A DNA stretch of 64,000 bases, from assembly GCA_030248215.1 (NCBI GenBank), contig JASANG010000733.1:62001-126000 (forward strand). The letters are read 5' to 3'. The notes under the pieces were generated by a model, which was not told where the DNA came from, did not search any database, and worked only from the letters and a program-made list of their open reading frames with translations. The position numbers were made by a program, and so were the translations under genes. Origin of the DNA: Enoplolaimus lenunculus. Taxonomy: Eukaryota > Nematoda > Enoplea > Enoplida > Thoracostomopsidae. Positions within the stretch are counted from its first letter, which is position 1; the number at the start of each line of letters is the position of its first letter. Shown here in pieces: positions 56,301-64,000 of the stretch.

Positions 56301-59300
56301 AAAACATATCAATCTTTAAAGATAACTTAATAGCAATTTTCAAACAAACGTAGATTTAAAGAAACTTATTTTTTCATAATTTACTTGAATTTCGTCACGT
56401 AATCGTTTAATCTCTTTGTCGCTTTGAACTTTCATAGTTTGCATTTTTTGAAGATCCTTTTGTTTTTTATTCATTTCCTTTAACTGATTTTCCAATTCTT
56501 GAAGTCGTTTTCGCCGTGTTTCGTTCATTCTGCAATACATGTTTCGTCATAAATAAAACATTACCAAAGTGATAGAAATAACGAAAACAGAAACTAATAT
56601 TGAAATATAAATTTCAAATAGGTTTTATTTTTCTGCCAGCACAATTGAGACGTGCAAATGTTCACCGGACTTTCTTAAATTTTAAAGAAAAAATGGCGAA
56701 TGCCCCGACATTTTTAGGATAATGGATGAATATCGTAATTGGTTTCAATTCGGACAATTGCAGCACATCAGAATTACGTAATTTACAACATAAACCAGTG
56801 GTAGTGGAATTGCAATTCTTGAACGAACCCTGGCTCACTTACATAACAAAACATGACGCTTTTGTATTTCAAGAGCCCAAAAAACCTGACATTCAAAGAT
56901 GTCTAAACGTTCTGATTTAATAAAATACAGAACCTACTGAGCAAATATGGCACGAATTTTAGTCGGCAATGCGACGTTAACACTAAACGTTAATAAACTT
57001 TCGAACAAAAAAGTTCATCGAAAGTCGTTCAGCAGCTCCTGAGATTCGAGTCAAAGGACGTAGTGACGGACATCGCCCTTTCGACCCTCGGGTCAAAAAC
57101 AAAAATGCTGCGCGATATGCGGCGCTTCGGTTAACAAATATCCATTGACATACTTCGTTGACGCTTGAACAGTCTTCAGCTGTGTCTGCAATCCGTCTCG
57201 TTCTTTCATAACTTCGGTCATTTTCAGCTTCAAATTTTGCATGTCGTTCTGCAACATAAAATCGTAAAAAATCCAAATACTGCTCTGAATACGTAATACA
57301 ATAGCAACCATATACTTGATACTCGTGCCCCATTCTATCGTGTGCTTGTCAATGCAAAATGACCACCTTAATAAATTACAGGCAGGGTGCAACCGGAATT
57401 ACAATTTACCGGAAATGGAATTTAAAAAATTGCCGGAACCAGAAAGTGAAAAATATATGCCACCAAAAATTCATTTTGATTTTTTTGCAGTATTATTGGT
57501 GAAAAATAACATTATTCGAAGATATGGCTCATATTCGGCGATTGTCAGGTAGCAGATTTGAAAGACAAACAAAATTTAACACTACCGGAATTTTTAATTC
57601 CGGTGAAAATTTACCGGAACCGGAATTCCGCTTGCACACGCTGCAATAAATGGTTCGTCAAATTGACTCTCCCCGCAATAGTCTTTTCCGTTCTCCCCGA
57701 AATAGACTTTTCCGGACTACACTAACTGAGTCAAATTTGACTCCGCCAGAATCAAATTTGACTCAGTGAGCGACTCATTGAGCCGAATTTAACTCTGGCG
57801 GAGTCGAATTTTGACTCAGTTTGTGTAGTCCGGAAAAGCCTATTTCGGAGAGAGGCAATTTGACTCACCGTTTTTTGCAGTGCTCAGATTACAGACCATA
57901 ATAATGATACCTCATACTGCGCTTGCAATTTCGCCATTTCTTGTTCGGACGCCTTGATAATTTTCATTCTGGCTTCTTTTTCACCTATTGATTCGATCAT
58001 TTTTTGTAATTCTGCAGCCAAGTGAGCTTGTCGAGCACCGGAGCGACGTTCGAAATCAGTGCCCGGTGTCATGAGTAAACTAGGATCGATCATTAGTTCG
58101 GCGGGCTTGCATATTCCTACAATATTGCGCGAAGCAATGCACAGTATAGATCAACTTGCAATTTAAAAGATGGACGAACGAATGTAGCGTTATTTAGCTG
58201 TGTCTTTATACTAAAAATCGCTGAAAATTTGACATTATGAAAATCAAAAGATTGCACTATGCTAGCCATACGCCGCCGCGCGGCACAACAACCTTTATCA
58301 AAAATTCCACCAAATACATTTTGCCTATATTTTGATAGCAACGCATAGCGGCGTGCGACGCTAAAAGCATAGCGCAATCATAACAGTTAGCAAACAATAT
58401 AATATGCCAAATTAACTTGATTAAATTTCGCTTTTTGCCGAAATGTACACTTGAAATAGGGTGGCTTAAATTATTATTTTATAACGATTAAAATACAATT
58501 CGGTTGTTGTAGTTAACATATTTAAAATGTGATTGCAATTATTGTAAAAACCCAAAAAATAAATGCAACTACTAGACAACACTGCATACACTACCACTAA
58601 ACAAGTTTAATTTATGGCGCTTACCGTTTGTTCCGATCGCTGTCGTTTCGTCACATTCATTTTCAGAATAGTTACACATAATTCCAAGCAATTCGTTGAT
58701 TTCATTCTTTAATGAATCCATCGGATACTAAACAAGCAAAATTGTTTTCTGTTCATGTGATAAGTGAGTTTCATAGAGAATTAAAAACCTTACAAATTCT
58801 AGTCCATCTTGAATGCATAGACAAAATTGTTTATATATTCAGGTTCGACCGGAAGTTTGGGTTTTGGTTTAAAATCCGGATATATGTGCTGCGCTTGCAA
58901 CGCTGTACTGGCTAGCAAATACGCACTATACACGGCATACACATGTATGCACAAAGATAGCATCCGTGTGATAATGCTTAGCAAGACTAGCCCTCTCTCA
59001 TCTACAACACTCCTTTTAACCACTTATAGGGAGGGGAAATGCACTATTTGTCTTCCCGTATAGCTACACCCCTGCACCTAACACAACTCACACTGCGATT
59101 TCTTTTGGAAGGAGTGCCACGTCCCTCCGTGGTGATATTGGTGTCGTCTTCGCAACGGCGAATAGGACTCATGTCAGCAATTCGCGAGGACCAAGATGTC
59201 AAATATTCGGTGGCACGCGTAACACATTCTTCTTTTTCGTCTAATTGCAACGTGGCCGCAAGAAATTGTTGACTCAACGATGTTACACGCTGAGTTGCTT

Positions 59301-62300
59301 GCTCTAGCTCACTCTCGAGCTCAGCGAGGCGCTCACGAACATCGGCCAGTTCATCACAATCATTGCACGTTTCACCGGCAGACGACGATACTGTGGATGC
59401 ACTACCTGCCAATTTATGTGTGCCAAAAGTGGTTTTCGCAGAATGCTAAAACAATGGAAACAAAAATAAAAACGCGAATTGAAGTTTTTGCCGGAACAGA
59501 AATTTGAAGGAACTATTGCCGGAACCATAATTGTGGCGGGCCCCCCGGACTTTTATCTTAAATCGTTTGATGTTATTTTGCAAAACGTTCGTATAACAAG
59601 TCACAGACCCCAGACCGTTATGGAATAAGCCAAGTATCCATGGTTCAACCGAATATTAATAAATATCGAGACCGCATAGTTTTAAACGCATATGGAAGCA
59701 TACAACTTATTGAAATTTCGGGTTTGCAGTTAAACAAGCAATCAAACTCGAAAAGTTACAAACAAAAGCTATTCGGTAGCATATCCAACTTTGTACTGTT
59801 GACTTACTGCAATTTTTCTGCTCGCATTGGCACCAGCAACATCTTTAAAATTCGGTTTTGATGCAGCAGTCGCTGAACCAGGTGTAATACCTAGTGCACT
59901 TTCCAAATCGTGGATACGTTGACGCAAAGCAGCGTTCTGAATTTAATAATTTACATCATTCGACATCACCTAATGTTGTAAATGGCGTAACTATATACTT
60001 GTGCCATATGAATTATAAACCAAATTCCAATTAATAAGAAAATAAATATTTGTATCACAATAGATGATGACTACAATAATTATTTGAACAAAAACAAATT
60101 TTTCCGGCCAAACCTTATTGCAACTAACAAAAAAGCTGAGTAGCCTTTGAAACAAGAGCATAACTCACTTCTTTCCGCAACTTCAACAGCTCAGCAGTAA
60201 CCGGATCGCGGTTAACAATCGGTTTATTTTTAATTCGTGAAGCTTTTTCAGCGTATCGAAGCGTATTTACGGTTTCGTCAAAATTCGAATCTGCAGGCGA
60301 TACACATGCGATAAACATTGTGTGCGCACTACCACCCAGTGAATCTTAAAGTAATCTATAAACAATGCGCTGCACTTGCGACTGAGAATGTCTTATATAT
60401 GGTCACAAATTAAGTAGTTAACGTCATAATTAACAATTTCTACAAAGCTCTAAACAAACATTTTCGCGGTGCTGCATTCGTAACCCGATTTATTTATTTA
60501 TCGATCCATCAGCAAATGACCGGCGTTCTTAGTTTATTCCAATATGCCTGCCTGTGCAATCTCAAAGTCATTTGTTCCACTTTCCAATATAAGTAAACTA
60601 ATTTTTCTTTTGCAACTTGCCGGCCACACGTTCGAAATAATTCATTCAGCTTTAAATAACCACACAAAATTCTATATAAAACCCATTGTCCGCGTGATTG
60701 AACCGCTTACTTTTGTTATCTTTTGCCCTACTTTAAGACAGTGTAAGCCAGTCTCTAAACCAACAGCTCTACTGCAAAAGAGCATAATAAAAAATTTTCT
60801 GCATTTTATACAGTAAGTAGCAAAACGTTTTTAAATAATCCAATTACACAGATACGATGCAGTCGTTGGTGATCACAATATTACCTTACCTCTAAGTAAC
60901 TGTGTAATCATATGATCCCGGTACGGAACGTGTAGCTGGCCTGCGGACAGCGCTTCAATAGTCTTTCCAAGGCAAAACAGACCCAAATTAATGTTGATGC
61001 CTAAAATACTAAATTGCCTAAAATACTAAATTGAAAAGGATGCAAGTAAAATAATAAAACATAAACGCTGTGGGCAAACACTAACACAACCCATTCATCT
61101 ACTTAAGCAACTGTAATTTTATTCCCATTCCATCACAGTTTAGCTGGATCTGAGTTTACGGTGAAACTACGTAAAGGACAACAGTAATCGACTAACTCAC
61201 CTTCGGCTGCCCGAACACCCTGTGCATGAGTACGATCCAATCGTTCCGAACCCGCTAAATCAACCATATGACATTTTGATGATACTACATCAGCGCTGAA
61301 ATAGTAACAAGCATGTTGCAGCTAAAACTATACTACTAGATGCTGAGAACGATGTCAAACACGGTGCTGGAACCCCGGGGCAACTGTAATACACACATCA
61401 TGGTTATCGAAGTTGTCAATCGTGATATATTGCCATTGTTTCAGGTTGCAAAATTGATTTGCCGCTATACAAGCGACATTGATGTGCGAACGATTCCTGT
61501 CTTGGCTATCCAAGTGCGTCTCTACCTAATTTGCATGCTGACCGACACCCGCATTTGGGTGTCCGGCGCACAAATTTGTTCGAACGTCCACGACCCTGGC
61601 ACAACAACAACTGACATCATCATCAACAACAACAACAACAACAACAATATATCAGGCTGGCTTCTCCACAGCTTGAAAATTTCCGCCGGGGGGCGTTTCC
61701 TGGGGCCCCCCAGGAGTTTCCTGGGGGGGCAGCTAATTTTGCTGGGGGCAGTTTTCCCGGGGGGCCCCCAGATGATCTGGGGGGTCCTGGGGGGCAGGCT
61801 TAAAATTTTGCAAGCCGACTTTTTGGACCATTTTTTATTCTATATCGTGTTTCCAACTCAACTGAAGATTACTGATCGCTCAACATGACAAAAATTCCCC
61901 GAAGACGCTAATAACAATAATTTTAACTAATATTACTGACAACTTTACCAGAAGTTGAAAGAAGCACAATTATATAAAATATAGATAATCTATAATTGAA
62001 ACTGTGATTAACATATATTTTACATATTAGTCACAGCTTTAGTTTATCATAAGGCTCAGGCGGGTTGAAGTTGTTGCTGCAAGTACATTCGAATGCTGTA
62101 TGCCCTGAAACGGTCTTTATATAATTGAGCTTTTTTCAGTTCATTATTGAATTGTACTAGTTACTACCGGTATTTGCAACGCTATTAAAAATTATGAGTA
62201 CTCAGCGTAATATAAAATCACATTTTGCCGAATGTCCGCCTCAAAAAAAGTCCAGGTCTTTATGTTTTAACATTGAAAATTTTTGGCTTAGAAAAGTCCT

Positions 62301-63790
62301 GGGGGCCCCCAGCCAAAAAATTTGCTGGGGGGCGGCCGAAAATTCGCCGAGGTGCCTTTCCGTGGGGCGGCAACATTTTCGCCGGGGAAAAATGAAAATT
62401 TCGAAAAGTGCTGGGTCCCCCGATGTGGAGAAACCAGTCAAGTCCAGACACCCAGAGCTTGCTGACTTAGACTAGCTAAGTCGTTATGCGTAATTACGGC
62501 CCAATCTTCCATAAAACGTTATTCAACGGCCACGCAGGGCCCAGGTAAGTTGTACATTGCGGACGCAGCCGCCATACAGTTTTTATCATTTTTACGCTTT
62601 CTAGCAATGCCTAAGCCTAACTTCAGTTCTAAGATAAATTAGGTGGACCAGGAGAGGCTCCTTAAGGTGTGGTTATGGGTTTGGATTTAGTTTTTATGTT
62701 TCAGTTTTTAGTTTGAAATAAGGTTTGAGAGCGACACAGCCACCTACATCCGTGTGCCTTGACTAATTATTAGTTGAATAATGCGATGCTGGGACGGGAT
62801 AGTAAGCATCCACAAATGAAAGTTGTTTAAACTTGAGGCTCTCAGTTTTGGCTCAATTAGCGGTACGATCATCAATCAAAAATGTGTTAACCAATACAAG
62901 TTTGCTCACGCTTCAGCAATGTAAAATAATTTGCATGCTTTGCAATATAATATTACAGATTACAAGCTCTCACCAGGGATTGGGGGTCTTGGCCAAAAAA
63001 GCGAGACCGGCACCGCGACTCAACCTACCGAGACCCAACCTACTGTGTCCGAAATAAATCGCCGCTACATACCCATCGAACAGGCTCGGGACAAATCTCA
63101 CTGTCTCAAAACACACTCGGTACAACACTAATTCAAAGGTATAGTGTTGTTTTTGATCCCGGGCAAGCCGACTGGACTGGAGAATTTTTTAACATAGCGT
63201 AGACGTTATAAATGCGGAAGACCCATAATTTTAAACAATGTCTTAAATGTTTTAAGCGCGAAAATGCAGCTATTTGTGCTTTGTAACAATAAAATCAGTG
63301 TTTGGTTTTCCTTTCAAAAATAGAATTTTGGATAACCGGATGAGTCATTCTGTTTCACAAATCGCTGTATAACCAGGTAGCTGTGCTCCACAATCGTTCT
63401 CTCTCTGTGTTGGTAGGCGTAATGCGCAAGTATTTCTGGGCCGAAACTGCGATTCAAGGAACTTTTTTGTGATTGCATAACACTTTTTCACTTCCTTGGT
63501 CTCGATTTGCAAGCCATTGAGACTGAAAAAAAGCGAGACCAAGCCTTCCAAATCCCGAGACTCGCCGAGACCGCCCATCCCTGGCTCTCACATCACATTT
63601 TATATATACGTACTCATCAGCGCGACTAGTAACCGTGAGCTGAACAGTGAACACAGCGTGCGATCGTGAGCTAGACTCATTCATTGCCGTAGATCCTTTT
63701 GTCCGACTTTCGCAGCCTTGCTCAAGTAACCGCATTACATCGGATTTGTTTGACACTTGACATTCGCGTATTCCAGATATCAGAAATATC
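49776..63790 (-). CDS. KIF4: Kinesin-4 / chromokinesin KIF4, 5'-partial (gene continues past the right edge)
   Basis: This is a plus-end-directed chromosome and spindle-midzone motor by family. Exons, high to low coordinate: ~63790-63614, 61295-61201, 61000-60890, 60344-60169, 59936-59808, 59445-59092, 58727-58625, 58116-57911, 57248-57154, 56529-56385, 56174-56064, 55852-55769, 54625-54521, 54055-53909, 53159-53062, 52938-52812, 52499-52329, 52154-52077, 51665-51588, 51390-51241, 50896-50471 and 50336-49776. All splice phases close from exon 2 to the TAG at 49778-49776. The order is motor, coiled coil, acidic segment, cysteine-rich domain and Ser/Asn-rich tail, exactly the KIF4 plan. About 1,240 residues lie in the window; roughly the first 200 of the motor (P-loop included) are beyond the right edge. 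Confidence 0.94.
50471..50896 (-). CDS. KIF4: KIF4 exon U: acidic segment and cysteine-rich domain
   Basis: This 142-codon exon contains an acidic stretch ([14 protein letters not shown]) followed by a Cys-rich domain at about 50611-50495. That domain begins [11 protein letters not shown], passes [10 protein letters not shown] and ends CNKHECRNR. Vertebrate KIF4A has the same CxC..C..CxCRK..C..C..CRNR pattern next to an acidic run; there the domain binds chromatin partners and an iron-sulphur cluster. The presence of both elements separates this gene from KIF7, KIF21 and KIF27. Donor GAG|GTAAGC leads to the last exon in phase 0. Confidence 0.94.
51241..59936 (-). CDS. KIF4: KIF4 stalk: coiled-coil exons E-T
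   Basis: Sixteen exons from 59936-59808 to 51390-51241 encode a long, heptad-rich stalk. Clear matches to vertebrate KIF4 are [19 protein letters not shown] (exon 56174-56064), the [18 protein letters not shown] junction, [12 protein letters not shown] (exon 54055-53909) and [18 protein letters not shown] (exon 52938-52812). Exon 59445-59092 holds a coiled coil ([15 protein letters not shown]) and ends SKRNRS. The stalk dimerises the motor; in the family its end and the tail bind chromatin condensers and PRC1. Introns here are 100-900 bp and several contain MITEs. Confidence 0.92.
53351..53872. mobile_element. TIR element family I in KIF4 intron
   Basis: Left GTCCCATATTCTCAAATATT and right, inverted, GGACCCATATTCTCAAATGC. 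The interior has repeated TTCCTG/CAGGAA words. It sits between KIF4 exons 54055-53909 and 53159-53062, ending 37 bp from the former. Confidence 0.55.
54947..55706. mobile_element. hAT-type MITE family B in KIF4 intron
   Basis: Ends CGGGGATGGGCGGTCTCG and, inverted, CAGGGATGGGCGGTCTCGG, with exact 8-bp TSD CTAAAATG (54939-54946 and 55707-55714). 760 bp. Internal blocks (GGGACAAATC, AACACACTCGGTACAA, ATAGTGTTGTTTTTG) are shared with the 62974 copy. No transposase frame. Confidence 0.88.
57383..57643. mobile_element. hAT-type MITE family A, diverged copy in KIF4 intron
   Basis: Left end CAGGGTGCAACCGGAATT intact; right end mutated (ATTCCGCTTGCACACGCTG). The interior aligns to the family but is shortened. 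No clear TSD. Confidence 0.65.
57657..57870. repeat. Near-palindromic foldback element
   Basis: The outer arms GTCAAATTGACTCTCCCCG / GAGAGAGGCAATTTGACTC and inner arms TTTTCCGGACTACAC / GTGTAGTCCGGAAAA pair over most of about 210 bp. Multiple GAGTCAAATTTGACTC palindromes are inside. It could form a long hairpin. KIF4 intron. Confidence 0.7.
60169..63790 (-). CDS. KIF4: KIF4 motor domain, C-terminal half (exons A-D)
   Basis: Exon A encodes [18 protein letters not shown] then [13 protein letters not shown], i.e. switch I (NxxSSRSH). Exon B has [15 protein letters not shown], switch II. Exon C has [21 protein letters not shown] and [13 protein letters not shown] (helix alpha4, loop 12, alpha5). 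Exon D has [40 protein letters not shown] and the neck. The nucleotide switches are intact. The microtubule face is unusual: family NIN(K/R)-x-L is NINLGL, ALGNVI is CLGKTI, and DSKLTRLL is DHMITQLL. The upstream boundary of exon A is unclear: kinesin similarity reaches ISGIRECQV but no AG acceptor precedes it for about 100 bp. Exon D uses an AAG acceptor. Confidence 0.93.
61653..62440. mobile_element. G-run-rich TIR element in KIF4 intron
   Basis: Left CAGGCTGGCTTCTCCACA and inverted right TTGACTGGTTTCTCCACA. Both subterminal regions are dense in GGGGG/CCCCC runs (61686-61800; 62297-62420). A frame at 62194-62280 begins [19 protein letters not shown], which resembles the basic N-terminus of TTF-finger hAT transposases, so it may be a deleted hAT copy. 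Low-level inference. Confidence 0.5.
62974..63583. mobile_element. hAT-type MITE family B next to KIF4 exon A
   Basis: Ends CAGGGATTGGGGGTCTTGG and inverted CAGGGATGGGCGGTCTCGG. Exact 8-bp TSD GCTCTCAC (62966-62973 and 63584-63591). 610 bp. The TSD ends 22 bp from the exon A donor (63613), inside the intron. Confidence 0.9.
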
Positions 63791-64000
63791 AAAATACATA
63801 CGTAGTTCACATTATGGAGTAAAAATGACAAAGAATTCCATATAATCCAATGTATCCATGGCAGCCGTCGAAAACAATTAGCAGTAAACTAAGATTTCTT
63901 CCAGTCAATGATTCTATAGTCTATTATTTCCGGTCAGGGTGCGAGCGGCGATATTGATATGACAGAAACCAGAACTGGTTACGTATAGTGATTTTTAATT
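63791..64000. other. KIF4 intron, right edge of window
   Basis: No further motor exon is recognisable. A family A-like end (cagggtgcgagcggcgatat) starts at 63936. Confidence 0.5.

Overview
This is a eukaryotic nuclear window from an invertebrate with a repeat-rich, AT-rich genome. It holds two multi-exon genes lying tail to tail. Scattered degenerate TTAGGC tracts (the nematode-type telomere unit) and a CSL protein whose C-terminal domain resembles nematode LAG-1 suggest a nematode or a related ecdysozoan. That assignment is inference. No bacterial, organellar, viral or retroelement coding sequence was recognised.

Layout. From 1 to about 28.8 kb no gene is certain. This part is packed with short non-autonomous DNA elements, tRNA-derived SINE-like copies, foldback repeats and a duplicated block. 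Several families show terminal inverted repeats (TIRs) and exact 8-bp target site duplications (TSDs), which points to hAT-driven MITEs. One family carries telomere-like TTAGGC arrays between its TIRs. One weak orphan exon (15228-15390) may be coding.

From about 28.8 to 46.3 kb on the + strand lies the CSL transcription factor gene, the DNA-binding effector of Notch signalling (RBPJ / Su(H) / LAG-1). Nine well-phased exons (40905-46295) encode the conserved Rel-like N-terminal, beta-trefoil and IPT/TIG C-terminal domains. Three long low-complexity exons upstream (28840-30304, about 36546-38203, 39830-40604) would add more than 1,200 residues. The two nearest are joined to the core by intact reading frame; the first is less certain. 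A cluster of consensus CSL sites (YGTGRGAA) lies upstream of and within the first introns, suggesting autoregulation.

From 49776 to beyond 63790 on the - strand lies a KIF4-class chromokinesin (kinesin-4). It spans 22 exons in the window, running from the middle of the motor through a long coiled coil to a KIF4-type cysteine-rich domain and tail. The 5' part of the motor lies outside the window. From exon B to the stop codon every splice phase closes. The motor keeps switch I and switch II but has unusual substitutions in the microtubule-binding face, including Lys at the position of the conserved Asn of helix alpha4.

The two genes are functionally unrelated (Notch transcription and mitotic chromosome/spindle motor). 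Their introns have been repeatedly hit by the same MITE families that fill the left half of the window, in some cases within 25-60 bp of splice sites.
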